Shown in pieces: positions 1 to 10,385 of a stretch of 64,000 nt of DNA; the first letter of the stretch is position 1, and every line of letters starts with the position of its first letter. The notes below the pieces were generated by a model that was not told the origin of the DNA, did not search any database, and saw only the letters and a list, made by a program, of their open reading frames with translations. Origin of the DNA: Molossus alvarezi (lineage: Eukaryota > Chordata > Mammalia > Chiroptera > Molossidae). A program made the translations under genes and the position numbers. The DNA lies in contig CM073885.1 of assembly GCA_037176705.1 (NCBI GenBank), forward strand, positions 91,884,501-91,948,500. Reading direction: 5' to 3'.

Positions 1-781
1 CTTAGTAAAGAATTAATAAATACGGGAGAAGGAAACCATCTTCCTTAGAAAAGTATTCCAAATAATATATCTAGATACTCTGATATCCAGAAGGCAGAGA
101 TTCGTTCCCCTCCCTTTGAGTGTGAGCTAGCCCGAATGAATTGCTTACACAGCATAACGTATAGAAAGTTAAAAGCAATAACTTTACAATGTAAAAGCCT
201 AGCAGATGTCATATCAACCAAGTGATCAAAGCTGACATTGCTGAAAAATCGGGTTGATAACCATGTATCTACTGATGTCATGAGAAGGGTACCGCCCTTC
301 TGTGGTATTGTTTCCCAAAACTAATAAGCCCAGTTCATTTATGAGAACACATCAGAGAAACTCAAACTGAGCTATCTTTCCACAAACTATCTGGCCAGCA
401 CATACAAAAAATATGAAAGATGAGTGAAAACTGAGAAACTGTCATAGGCTGGAGGAGACTATTTAACACTATTGCAACATGGTATCCTGCATTGAGTCTC
501 TGAAGAGAAAAAAGACATTAATGAACAAACAAACAAACAAAAAAACTGGTAAAATCTGAATAAAATCTATACAGTTTAGTGGCATTGAATTAATGTTAAT
601 TTCTTAGTTTTGGCAAATGTACCATGTTTATGTAAAATGTTAACAATAAACAAAGATGGGTAAAGTGTCTGTGGGATCTTCTCATACTATCTAAGAAAAT
701 CTAAAATTATTCCCAATTAGAAGTATAATTAAAAAAATTAAAGGATAATGTTATTGAGCATAAACTGCTTTAGATTTATTT
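1..781. other. AT-rich unique sequence, no gene seen
   Basis: No exon, RNA gene or confidently recognisable repeat was found. The only low-complexity feature is a short AAAC-repeat near 525-545. The single short minus-strand reading frame at 45-281 has no recognisable domain and looks like chance. Confidence 0.6.
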
Positions 782-797
782 CAACAAAACAATTTTA

Positions 798-915
798 TTT
801 ATTTTTTCAATTTTTATTAATTTATTTTTGTTACTCTGCTATTTTATTTTTTTCCTTTATTATTAAAATCTCAATTTCAATTAATTTATTTTTGTTATAG
901 ATGTTTCTCCTTTTA
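798..915 (-). mobile_element. Very short 5'-truncated L1 3' end (118 bp) with TSDs
   Basis: Read on the minus strand this is the last bases of the same L1 3' UTR seen at 57.1 kb and 49.2 kb (the GTTAYAGATGTTTCTCCTTT block read on the plus strand), followed by an A/T-rich tail. It is flanked by a perfect 16-bp duplication, CAACAAAACAATTTTA, at 782-797 and 916-931, so it is a genuine target-primed insertion. The tail carries an internal repeat of TTAATTTATTTTTGTTA. Confidence 0.8.
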
Positions 916-959
916 CAACAAAACAATTTTAAATCAATAATCCAAATACATAAATATTA

Positions 960-1540
960 ACTGAGTGGCTACTACAGGCCTGGGACACATGAGTGAAAAG
1001 AAGATAAAATCACTGCCTTCCTGGTACTTATTGTCTAGTGAGGAGAGGCAGACAATAAGCAACAGCAATAAATATACATTTTACTTTGTACTAGATGATA
1101 ACAGATATTCTAAAAAAACTAAGCAGGGAAAGGGGGTCTTTGTAGTAAGCAAGGTGGAATTCAACTTTATAAAGGGTATTTTCATTAAAAGGTGATACAG
1201 AAGCAAAGCCTGAAAGAATGTGAGGCAATTAAATGCACCAATATGTGGGAGAAGAGAGTTCCAAAGGCAGAGAGCAGCGGGGAAGGCCCAAGGGCAGAGA
1301 CGTGTGTAAGAAAGAGAGAAGAGGCCAGGTGTCCGACCAGTGATGGGAGAAGGGGGTTTTGGATGAATGTGAGGTGGGCGGCATTGTATAGGACATGCCA
1401 GGCCATTGTTAGAGCTTTGGCTTCTACTCTGAGGGAGATGAGGAGCCATTCCAAGGTTCTGAGCAGAGGTATGCTGTGATGTGACTTTGGTTTGAAAGGT
1501 CTGCTCTGTTGAAGGTAGGGACTGGGTGAGTAAGGGTGGA
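960..1540 (+). repeat. Ancient LINE relic, probably L2/CR1-class
   Basis: The segment has the vocabulary of an old mammalian repeat: a 'tactacaggcctgggacac' start, an 'attgtctagtgaggagaggcag' block, and a 'gagatgaggagccattccaagg' / 'gagcagaggtatgctgtgatg' block near its end. These resemble the ancient repeat whose copies read 'ggagccattggagggttttgagcagg'. The class assignment is from memory and the exact family is uncertain. Reading frames on both strands here are incidental. Confidence 0.5.
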
Positions 1541-1559
1541 ATCAAGACAACAGTTCTTT

Positions 1560-1776
1560 AAAAAAAAAAATTTTCTTTATTGATTTCAGAGAGAGAGGAA
1601 GTGAGAGGGAGAGAGAGAGAAACATCACTGAGAGAGAACATCCATTGGCCACCTCCTGCATGCCCCCCACTGGGGATTTGGCCCAGAACCTGGGCATGTG
1701 CCCTGACTGGGAATTGAACCGGTGACCTCTTAGGGCATGGGTCAACGCTCAACCACTGAGCCCCACCAGCTGGGCC
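1560..1776 (-). mobile_element. Ves SINE (type A)
   Basis: tRNA-derived SINE inserted on the minus strand. The A-tail is seen as T/A-rich sequence on the left, a GA-rich body follows, and the pol III head lies at the right (TGGCTCAGTGGTTGAGC-like A box, GGTTCAATTCCC-like B box in reverse complement). Type A is recognised by the CCAGTGGGGGGCATGCAGGAGGTGGCC body. Short direct repeats CAGTTCTTT lie at 1551-1559 and 1781-1789. Confidence 0.9.
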
Positions 1777-1789
1777 ATAGCAGTTCTTT

Positions 1790-2013
1790 TTTTAAAAAAT
1801 CATTTTTGTTGATTTTTTTTAGAGAGAGAAAGGGAGAGGTAGAAGGAGAGACAGAAACATGTGATGTGAGAGTGAAACATTGACTGGCTGCCTTCTGTGC
1901 ATCTCCGACTGAGGATCCAGCGAAACCTGGGCATGTGTCTGACTGAGAATCGAACTAGCAACCTTTCAGGGCACAGGAAAACACCCAACCAACTGAGCCA
2001 CACCTGCCAAGGC
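1790..2013 (-). mobile_element. Ves SINE (type A, diverged), adjacent to the previous one
   Basis: A second minus-strand Ves starts directly after the target-site repeat of the first. It is more diverged than its neighbour. A third copy of CAGTTCTT follows at 2023-2030, which implies two successive insertions into the same target. Confidence 0.85.
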
Positions 2014-2194
2014 ATGACATATCAGTTCTTGAATATTTTATTCTGTCAACTTGAAGCTTAAGACCTTTTAAAAAACAAGACTAAATGCGTATGTTATGTT
2101 ATGTTATTTATTTCATTATTGCCACTTTTTTTTTTCTTTAGCGGGTCTAGGAAATTAAAAATAACTTTTTGCTAATAGCAGAGATCATGATAAA

Positions 2195-2335
2195 CACATT
2201 TTTTACCCAATTTTTTGAGGTATAATTGACCAGTAAAATTGTAAAATATTTAGAGTATACAACATGATGATTTGCTATACGTGTACATTGTGAAAGACTT
2301 CCCCTCATTGAGTTAATTCACAAATCATCTTTATA
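2195..2335 (-). repeat. Old L1 3' UTR remnant
   Basis: The blocks 'tttgaggtataattgac', 'acaacatgatgatttgctata' and 'acattgtgaaagac' are characteristic of the 3' UTR of older mammalian L1 families, read here on the minus strand. It is short and diverged, with no visible boundary repeats. Confidence 0.7.
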
Positions 2336-2578
2336 AAAAATTGAAAGTCAAGAAGTCAAGAGAGATGGTCTAAAATTGTCTGAATTAAAACTTTTGCATT
2401 TGCTCCAGACAAGAAACTCTCAAATCATTAATCCAGGGGACGGAGGGAGAAAGAGAGAGAAAGATATTTAATATTACATATCTATTCAATTTTCAGTGTG
2501 TCAGATACAAGTATATAAATAATATAATTAATAGAAATATCTGGGTAATGTCATAATCCTTGCTAAAATTAGCTGCTG

Positions 2579-2758
2579 CGGCCTGGCCAGGTGGTTTGGG
2601 CGGTTGGAGCATCATCGTTACACCGTAAGGTTGCAGGTTCAATCCCCAGTCAGGGTACATATCGAAGGCAACTGATCAACATTTCTCTCTCACATTAATG
2701 TTTCTCTCTTCCTCTACCTCTTCTAAAACTAATAAACATATCCTCTGGTGAGGATTAA
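2579..2758 (+). mobile_element. Ves-related SINE variant
   Basis: The head (GGCCTGGCCAGGTGGTTTGGGCGGTTGGAGCA, with an internal B box GGTTCAATCCCC) and the tail (ATCCTCTGGTGAGGATTAAAA) are Ves-like. The body is shorter and reads 'gggtacatatcgaaggcaac', unlike types A and B. The repeat AAAATTAGCTGYTG at 2565-2578 and about 2759-2772 is the TSD, with one mismatch. Confidence 0.8.
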
Positions 2759-2772
2759 AAAATTAGCTGTTG

Positions 2773-3553
2773 GGATCAGATATTAAAATAACCTCACTTC
2801 TTTTTAGACTGAAACTTCAAACTAAATACTGGGGCATTACATTAGAAAATACAAAACTTGATAACCATTCCATAGATTCAGAAATTAGTGAGAAGAAAAT
2901 AAACATAATTTTAAAAAAAATTTTAAAGTAAATTTGAGGTCAGCATACTTTAAGTTCTTGTGTGGTGGCTTGATCAAACAATTTGACCTTACAAATTTCA
3001 AAATAACTTTATGGACATGTAAAAAAAAATTAGAATGAAATCTCAAGTTATACTCTGTTGCCTTACCAAAAAAATTATATTTTTCTCTCATTTTCCCTTT
3101 GTCTTTAATTATCTTTATCAAAGTCATTGCCTAGATTTTAAAGTAAATGTTAGTGTATTGACTAAATATTTCTCCCAGTAGTGATAACAGCAATGAAATA
3201 ATCTAGTACAATTGTGACCTAAATATTGAACTGTGTGTGGGATGAAATATGGACGAACTAAAACTTACTTTTAAATATTTGGTATGATAGAAATGTCTGT
3301 GCTTATCACTGACTTTTTGATAAGAGTTTTTTATATTAATAAAATGTATTTGGGTTGCTACCGAACTGTTTTTGAATTAGCACTATTGTTTAGTTATAGA
3401 ATGAGTTGGAGAAGCAAATACAGTGATACCTCACAATAAGGGTGGTTTTGACAGAGAGGAAGAAACTCGTGTCAGTATCAGTCAGTTTCTTCATTTCTAG
3501 AACTTGAGGAATGTTTGGTGAGATGCTGGCAAATGGACTTAAGAGCATATCTG
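2773..3553. other. AT-rich unique sequence, no gene seen
   Basis: I see no exon or recognisable repeat. The 80-codon minus-strand frame at 2885-3127 is low-complexity and unsupported. Confidence 0.55.
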
Positions 3554-3567
3554 ATTAGAGATTTTTA

Positions 3568-3606
3568 TTTATTTATTTATTTATTTTATTAAAAAAAAAT
3601 TTTTTA

Positions 3607-3642
<36 letters not shown>

Positions 3643-3802
3643 TCGATGTGAAAGGGACACATCGAGTGTCTGCCACCCGCACAACCAACCAGGGCCGGGG
3701 ACAAACTGCAACCGAGGTACGTGCCCTTAGCGGGAACCGAACCCGGGTCTCTCTGGACCGCAGTCCGGTGCTCTGACCACTGAGCAAAGACGGCCAGCGC
3801 TA
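3568..3802 (-). mobile_element. Ves SINE (type B)
   Basis: Minus-strand SINE with a TTTA-rich tail, a long GA run (about 3608-3638) and the type B body (ACTCGATGTGTCCC, CCCGGCCCTGGTTGGTTG and GCAGTTTGTCCCC in reverse complement). The head ends at the right with the reverse complement of CCGTCTTTGCTCAGTGG. The TSD ATTAGAG(A/C)TTTTTA is at 3554-3567 and 3803-3816. Confidence 0.9.
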
Positions 3803-3929
3803 ATTAGAGCTTTTTAAAAATTCCTGGGGTTTGTAGACAGGGGAAGGTGATTGTAGAAACCTAGAATCCAAAGCTGAGTCCTCAAAATGAAGCCCAGTGT
3901 AAATGCAGTTTATAGCTTTTGTCCCTTAA

Positions 3930-4480
3930 AGCTCACCTCTCCTTCTGATTTTGCGGTGGTTCATCCACATTAATGTGCCTAATGACGGACACCCTGAAAG
4001 TGGGAGTGACTGCTCCCCCTCCGACATATCAGCCGACGATGATGGCGTGGAGCCCGTTTTCCACGCGTATCTGCGTGGACTCCGGCTCTGAGAGGATGAT
4101 ACACGCTCCCCTTATGCCTGCAGGATTCGAAGGGCCTTTTCAAATATTCATGCCCCCGCCTCTTTTATTCTCTACCGGGATGTGTAATGCGATGAGAAGA
4201 ATGTCAGCGTCTCTGGGGTTTTATTTTTAAGTTTTAGTCTTGCCTGAGGGGGGAAATATATTGAAAATTTGCTGGTCAAGCTGTTCATACTTTCCGACAG
4301 CATGTCTAATAGCTGCAAAGCAGTGTGCTGAGGGAACGTGGGGTGAGCCTGCAGGACAGCGGGGTGCTCCCTGGCTCCGAGGCCAGAGACTGGGCAGTGC
4401 CTGGCCTTCCCTGGGTGCCGCCTGGCATAATTGCCTTTTGTGTCGCCTGTTATCACCAAAGAGGAGTCCAAGGAGGGCTT
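3930..4480. promoter_or_regulatory. CpG-retaining segment, candidate conserved or regulatory element
   Basis: In an AT-rich, CpG-poor setting this half kilobase keeps about 20 CpG sites and has raised GC. It is not part of any repeat I recognise. Inside it lie three copies of GCGTGGA/TCCACGC in alternating orientation (4045-4051, 4060-4066, 4073-4079). The plus-strand frame at 3973-4230 and another frame that runs open up to a stop at about 4086-4088 do not match any family I know. The regulatory assignment is inferred from CpG retention alone. Confidence 0.3.
4045..4079. repeat. Alternating inverted heptamers (two mutually exclusive hairpins)
   Basis: GCGTGGA at 4045-4051, its reverse complement TCCACGC at 4060-4066, and GCGTGGA again at 4073-4079. 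The central arm can pair with either flank (7-bp stems with loops of 8 and 6 nt). The core GCGTG is also the AhR/ARNT response-element core, and the first copy sits in the fuller TNGCGTG context. Confidence 0.6.
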
Positions 4481-6355
4481 TTAAAACAAAGCTGAATTCT
4501 GATCATTCTTCCCTAATCTTGTTGCAACCTGGGTTATAACTTCTTCCTGTGCAATGCATCAGGTTAATCAGATTTGTATTTCCGTGGGTGTATGCTACAG
4601 GCCAGGGGAGACGCTGACTGGGAACATGGGGGTGCCACCCCTTGGGCCAATCTCACCCTGGAGGGGAAGGGTGGCACGTTTGTGGTGTTATTATTATGGC
4701 ATCCACTGATGGTTCCTATTGTTTCTTCTCTCCTCCAAGGGGTTAAACACATAGAATGTACATTCACGTTTTAGTATGTCATTGAGTCCTTTTCTTCCAT
4801 CAGATTTTTAGAGCCACTTATTTTTTTAAGATTGAGCCTTTAATTTTCATTAGCTTCTGAGTCTCACCTTTCTCCATTACCAACCAGGAGAGAAGAAGAA
4901 AAAAAAAAGAATAAAATCACCAGCTGGTAGGAAAGTCGTTTGGAGGATGTTAGCCAGATTAACCTTTACATAATAATTATGAATTAATAACTTCTTTCCT
5001 TCTCCACAAAATTCATGTATTTAGTTATTAGCTTCAGGGAAAATAGAAGAGGAAAGAGAAAGAAAAATCACAGTGAAATGATTCATCATGTAATAAAGCA
5101 GAGCCTTGGCTTCAAGGACTCCTGGTCTTTAAAATCTACCCAACACGGAGGGGAAGACGGGACTATAATGATAACTTTCCACGTGTTAAAAATATAAGCT
5201 ATATTTGGAATGAAGTAAATAACTTGTCAACTCCCCCTTTATTATGGGAACAACCACACTGGGATATAACATGTGTTGGAAAAAGTGATTAAAAATGATC
5301 CAAACCAGTGCGCTAAAATTTTAAACAAGATTTGACTATTGACACAGAAAGAGCATTCATTGGGAATAGCAATAACATCCACTTATGCAAAAATATCTTT
5401 TGACATGCAGTGAAAACATAACCTCTGGATACACATTCTCTCTTTTAGATTTTCAGTGGGAATTGTGCCTAAGTGATTAGGGCAGGATATGGTCCAATAA
5501 ATAAACTGAAAATTTTGTAACAAGTGGTGGAGCAATACATATTAATTCTGAACAGATTGACACTGTAATTTGGGATAAAAACCATAATGATTACAGAATG
5601 CAGTCAGTGTAAGTCAAGTCTGATGGACTGGAACAGATGTGTCCACCTGTTCGGAGCCCAGCTCTGCATCGCTTGGGATGCATAATGTGACTGAGGTCCG
5701 TAATGTTAGCTATTTGGAAAGGTAGACAGGCTAGGAAAAAGGAGAAATGTCAAATTCTGGGTCATTCCTTTGTTCTCCTAGGTAACTGTGGAGGTCAAGG
5801 AGCCCTGACACCACACTCAGGTCTAAAAGAAAAGGAAAGTCCAGATGGGATGCAAACATTGTTGCATGCCTTTCATTGCAGAGGATTTGGAAAGTTTTAT
5901 AAAGGGCATTTCAAGGACAGGAGGATGGAATAGATTTAAAGAGTTTTGGTTTTCCTAAAGTCGATAAATTCTGTGTGAATTAACTCAGCCTGAGTTTTTT
6001 TGTTTTTTTTTTTCCCCAGTGCTAAAGCCAATGAAGAAAAGTAGAAAAGACTCTAGCATTACACTGTTCCTGCCTAGGGCATTTCATGTATCTAATACGA
6101 AGTGAGACTAGGCTTTTGTGAATATTTATCATTTGAAATCATAGGAAAAGATTTTTCTTGACAGACTGTGTTAGATCTAAAGATTGTACTGCAAGTCATG
6201 AGGGGGTAATTTTTATTTTTCTTAAGGGAGAAGGAAACATCTCTACTATCATAGTAAATATGTCTGTTTATTATAAGAAAAGTTTTAATGTGTGGTCATA
6301 AACATCGTTCCTTTTAAAAGCTAAATACTACAGATTTCATTATTAAAAATATTCT
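4481..6355. other. Unique sequence, no gene seen
   Basis: Nothing with splice-bounded coding character or repeat identity stands out. There are short homopolymer runs near 4893-4908 and 6000-6013. The frames at 4564-4774 and 5703-5933 have no recognisable domains. Confidence 0.5.
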
Positions 6356-6360
6356 TCCTA

Positions 6361-6584
6361 GCCCTGGCTAGTTTGGCTTAGCAGATAGAGCATCAGCCCG
6401 CGGACCAGAGTCCCAGGTTCAGTTCCTGCTAAGGGCAAGTATCTCAGTTGCAGTTTGACCCCGGTCCCAGTTGGGGTCGTGTGGGTGGCAACCAGTTGAT
6501 GTGTCTCTCTCACATCAATGTTTCCCTCTCTCTCTTCCTCCCTCTCTCTTTCCCACTCTATCAGAAGAAAATAAATAAATAAAA
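6361..6584 (+). mobile_element. Ves SINE (type B)
   Basis: Plus-strand copy. The head is GCCCTGGCTAGTTTGGCTTAG, and a B box, the type B body (GCAGTTTGACCCCGG), a pyrimidine-rich stretch and an AAATAAATAAAT tail follow. The flanks resemble each other (AATATTCT and AATTATTCT), a possible imperfect TSD. Confidence 0.9.
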
Positions 6585-6611
6585 TTATTCTGTCTGTGCT
6601 ATTCTTTGTCA

Positions 6612-7475
6612 TTTATTCATTTATTTATTTTTAAAAATTTTTATTGTTTGTTTTGTTACAGATGTTTCTCCTTTTTTACCCCATTGACACCCTCCTCCCC
6701 ATCCTCACCACCCCATCCCCGGCTTTGCTGTCCATGTCCATCGGTTATGCATACATGCATATAAGTTCTGCGGTTTATCTCTTCCCTCCCACCACCACCC
6801 CCTCTTCTGTGGGTTGTCAATTTATACCCTACTTCCATGTCTCTGGGTCTATGCAATTTCTCAGACTATTATGTTCATTATATTATACAAATAAGTGAGA
6901 TCATGTGATATTTGTCTTTCTCTGCTTGGCTTGTTTCACTTAGGATGATACTTTCCAGGTTCCTCCATGTCATCTCAAAGGTTAACAGATCTTTCTTTCT
7001 TACAGCTGCATAGTACTCCATTGTGTACATGTACCACTGCTTTTTTATTCATTCGTCTACTGATGGACACTTGGACTGTTCCCAGATCTTAGCTATTATA
7101 AATAGCGCTGCTATGAACATGGGGGTACATATATTCTTTCTGATTGTTGTTTCAGGCTTCTTAGGGTATATTCCTAGAAGTGGGATCACTGGGTCAAATG
7201 GAAGTTCAATTTTTAATTTTTTGAGGTAGCACCATATTGTTTTCCATAGTGGCTGCACCAGTCTGCATTCCCACCAGCAGTGTACTAGAGTCCCCTAATC
7301 TCCACACCCTCGCCAACACTTGTTGTTTGATGATTTGTTGATGGCGGCCATTCTAACAGGTGTGAGGTGATACCTTATAGTTGTCTTAATTTGCATCTCT
7401 CTGATGATTAGTGACATTGGGCATTTCTTCATATGTCTCTTGGCCATTTGTATGTCCTGTGTGGAGAGGTGTCTA
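6612..7475 (-). mobile_element. 5'-truncated L1: 3' UTR and C-terminal end of ORF2
   Basis: The 3' UTR (read on the plus strand as GTTACAGATGTTTCTCC and then a CCCCATTGACACCC block) is at the left. ORF2 C-terminal coding follows: the minus-strand frame 7049-7258 contains LPFDPVIPLLGIYPKK and CPSVDE, and 7295-7579 contains [18 protein letters not shown], both signatures of the L1 ORF2 C terminus. L1 identity is lost near 7475. The frames are broken between the two segments, so this is a dead copy. Confidence 0.9.
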
Positions 7476-8353
7476 TTAAATTTATTAGCAAAGTTGAGTA
7501 CATGTATATTATTCTTCCTTTCTCTCTTTTCTAGGTATTTTACCAATCCTAATCCTGTAGAGTCCTTATCATTATTCAATTGCTTTTTTGTTGTATTTTA
7601 ATATGTAGAAACTGGTCTTCTAGCTTGTTTATAAGTTTCAACTGTGCTTGTTAAAGTTTTTTTGTGTTAAAAAATTTATTTGACTTTCAGTATCACCATT
7701 TTCCTTGGAATAAGGTACAAATCAATTTAGAAAACAAATGATGTATTCTGGGCAAAATACTATCAACTGGGTAAAGCATATCAGAAACACCCAAGAATGT
7801 TTTAAAAATTTACCTTCCCTTCCTGCCCCTTCCTTGTACACAGAAGAACGGGAGAAAGACCTTTTCACCGCAGTCTGTATGTATCACCATACTCAACAGA
7901 AACTTGAATGATCCGAAGACCCTGCTGGTTAAACGGCACTGTGGGCCTTTAAAGAAAATAGTTTGACTTATTCCTTGCACTCAAAGAGTTATATAAATTT
8001 AGTGGGTGTGCAAAAAGAAGATACACTAATATGAATAAATGAGTCATATGCAAATATTCCATTTCAAGGGACAACAGAATGGTTGGTATTGAAATAATTA
8101 CATATTTGCTTGAAAGTCCTGTTTTAAGGTAAAAAAAAATTTAAAGTATTCAGAAATTTGATGTGTTTTATGCAATTCTGCACATAGAATGTTTTTATTA
8201 TTTTATAATGTGTTACCATCTGATTTTGTAACATTTAAGAAATAAGTATATAGAAATAAATACTATAAATTATGCCCTAATGATTATGGTACTATTAAAT
8301 CACACATACAACATATTATGGTGGATGCTGACGATGGCCTTTTGTGTGTAAAT
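7476..8353. other. AT-rich unique sequence, no gene seen
   Basis: No recognisable coding or repeat signal was found between the L1 fragment and the MER5A-like element. Confidence 0.5.
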
Positions 8354-8527
8354 CAGTAGTTTTTGATTCTGCTGTGCGTCAACTGGGAGATTTTAAAACA
8401 ATACTGATGTCTCAGTCACCAGCCTCCCTATTGAAATTGTGATTTAATTGATGGAAGGTGGGGCCAAGATATTGAATTTTTAAGATCTCTGGTCACTTTA
8501 TTGTATACCCAGTGTTGAGAAACACTA
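8354..8527 (+). mobile_element. MER5A-like non-autonomous hAT-Charlie DNA transposon relic
   Basis: The start 'cagtagtttttgattctg', internal 'tttaaaacaatactgatgtctcagtc', 'gtgatttaattgatggaaggtggggcc' and the end 'gttgagaaacacta' follow the MER5A order (a nearly palindromic terminal CAGTGGTTCTCAA). It is heavily diverged, as expected of a placental-age element. Confidence 0.75.
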
Positions 8528-8840
8528 ATCTTGATTTATCTGTATATAAATCAATGAGTTCTTGTGAGAAGAAAAGTAAATAAAATAGTGCTTTCACATA
8601 TAGTGGTGCAACGCTTTACGGTTGTCAAAAAGAATTTAAAATCTAGCAGTGGCACACTGACTAATTCAGGATTAAAATAGAGGTATTTAAAATTTTAGGG
8701 AGATTGTTTTATCTTTTATTTATCATTAGTGGTAAATAAGATATTGAGGGGATTATTTAAGGATCATTTAAAATTTGGCGGTGTCAAGGAATGGTTCTTG
8801 GGAAAAAGAGTCTTCAAATTTTTGCAAAGTAACACAAGTA

Positions 8841-9073
8841 GGCCCAGCCCCTGTGGCTCAGTGGTTGAGCGTCGACCCATGCACTAAAAGGTCGCTGGTT
8901 CAATTCCCAGTCAGGACACATGCCCAGGTTCTGGGCCAAATCCCCACTGGGGGGCGTGCAGGAGGCGGCTCGTCAATGTTCTCTGTCATCGATGTTTTCA
9001 TCTCTCTCTCCCTCTCCCTTTCTCTCTCTCTAAAATCAATAAAAAAAGAAAAAAATAAAAATAAAAAAAAAGA
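8841..9073 (+). mobile_element. Ves SINE (type A)
   Basis: Plus-strand copy with head GGCCCAGCCCCTGTGGCTCAG, a type A body (CCCACTGGGGGGCGTGCAGG) and a long A-rich tail. The TSD AACACAAGTA is at 8831-8840 and 9074-9083. An overlapping 105-codon frame (8775-9092) merely reads through the SINE. Confidence 0.92.
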
Positions 9074-9099
9074 AACACAAGTAAGCTTTTAAGCTTCAG

Positions 9100-9455
9100 A
9101 CATGTTGTAGTTCAGAATGGGTACCTTATTCTTTTTAATAGCCAAATAATATTTTTTGGTATGAATATACCACAGCAGCCAGTAACCAAAGACCAGATGG
9201 TACAATTCCCCTTGGATGAAATGTCTAGACTGGGCAAATCTACAGAGACAGAAAGCCAATTAATGCTTGCCTAGGACTGGATTGGGGGAATATGAAGAGA
9301 TTGGAGAGTTTCACTTTAGAACATAAAAATGTTCTAAGGTTGACTGTGGTAACAGTTGTACTTATTGGTAAATATATTAAAACCTACTGAATTACACAAT
9401 TCCCATGGGAGAACTGTATGGCGTGTGAAATATATCTCAATCAAGTTGTTTTGAG
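9100..9455 (+). repeat. Old L1 3' end
   Basis: Blocks such as 'gtctagactgggcaaatctacagagacag', 'gcttgcctaggactgg' and the terminal 'gtgtgaaatatatctcaatcaagttg' are the ORF2-3' UTR end of an older mammalian L1 on the plus strand. Confidence 0.75.
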
Positions 9456-9561
9456 TGAATTCGTAGGCTGGCCATGTCAAATGGATGAGAGCACTGTGTC
9501 TCAGAGGAGCTCCGCCTGAGAGCACGGAGACTGTGCTTTATGGCAAGTAGCTAATGATGGT

Positions 9562-9584
9562 GGGTCTGGGGTTCGGGGAGGGGG
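9562..9584 (+). other. G-quadruplex-forming motif
   Basis: Four G-runs of at least three (GGG, GGGG, GGGG, GGGGG) are separated by loops of 3, 3 and 1 nt, which fits the canonical G3+N1-7 rule on the plus strand. It lies in a short unique GC-rich patch (about 9470-9610) between an L1 end and a Ves SINE. Confidence 0.7.
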
Positions 9585-9649
9585 CCCGGAGGGGCTCAGA
9601 ACTGAAGCGGGAGAGATGAGCTGGATAAGATTTTAAAGGACATAGTAAG

Positions 9650-9844
9650 GCCTGGCCAGTGTGGCTCAGTGGTTGAGCATCAACCCATGCACCAAGAGGT
9701 TGCCCGTTCGATTCCTGGTCAGGGCACATGCCTAGGTTGTGGGCCTGATCCCCAGTGCGGGGCATGCAGGAGGTGGCCAATCGATGTTCTCTCTCATTGA
9801 TGTCTCCATCTCTCTCTCTCTCTAAAAATTAATAAAGAAAAAAA
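9650..9844 (+). mobile_element. Ves SINE (type A)
   Basis: Plus-strand copy with an intact head, B box (GGTTGCCCGTTCGATTCC region) and type A body. It is flanked by a perfect 17-bp TSD, TTAAAGGACATAGTAAG, at 9633-9649 and 9845-9861, so it is one of the youngest-looking SINE insertions here. Confidence 0.95.
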
Positions 9845-9884
9845 TTAAAGGACATAGTAAGCTTTTAAGAGTTTTGTCTTTTTC

Positions 9885-10385
9885 TTTTTGGTAGAATATA
9901 CATAACATACATTTATTATCTCAACCATTTTTAGGTGTATAGTTCATCAGTGGTAAATGTATTCACATTGCTGTGCAACCAATTTCCAGAACTTCCTTAT
10001 CTTGCAAAACTGAAAACTGTACTCTGTAGACTGTTCCCATTTCCCACTCATCCCTAGTTCCTGACAACCACCATTCTGCTCTCTGTTTCTATGCTTTTGA
10101 CTACTCTACATATCTCACGTGAGTTGAGTCATGCAGTGTTTGTCTTTTTGTGTCTGGCTTACTTCACTTCTCATAATGTGTTCAAGGTTCATCAGAATTT
10201 CTTTCCTTTTTAAGGCTGAATATTATTCCATTGTATATATAAAATTACATTTTGTTTATTTACCAATCATGAACATTTGGATTGTTTCTATCTTTTGGCT
10301 AATGTGAAAAATGCTGCTATGAACATGGAAGTACAGATATCTTCTTGAGACCCAGCTTTCCATTCCTTTGGATATATAAGCAGAC
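9885..10385 (-). repeat. Old L1 3' UTR / ORF2 end
   Basis: Read on the plus strand: 'aaccatttttaggtgtatag', 'ctgtgcaaccaatttccag', 'ggctgaatattattccattgta', 'aatgctgctatgaacatgg'. These are landmarks of the 3' half of an older L1 in minus orientation, diverged and without an open frame. Confidence 0.8.

Noticed and set aside
1081..1545. 154-codon minus-strand frame
   Set aside because: It lies antisense to an ancient LINE relic, and a shorter plus-strand frame overlaps it; no domain features.
3973..4230. 85-codon frame in the CpG-rich segment as a possible exon
   Set aside because: No match to a known family, no convincing splice borders, and another frame is equally open; kept only as a candidate regulatory segment.
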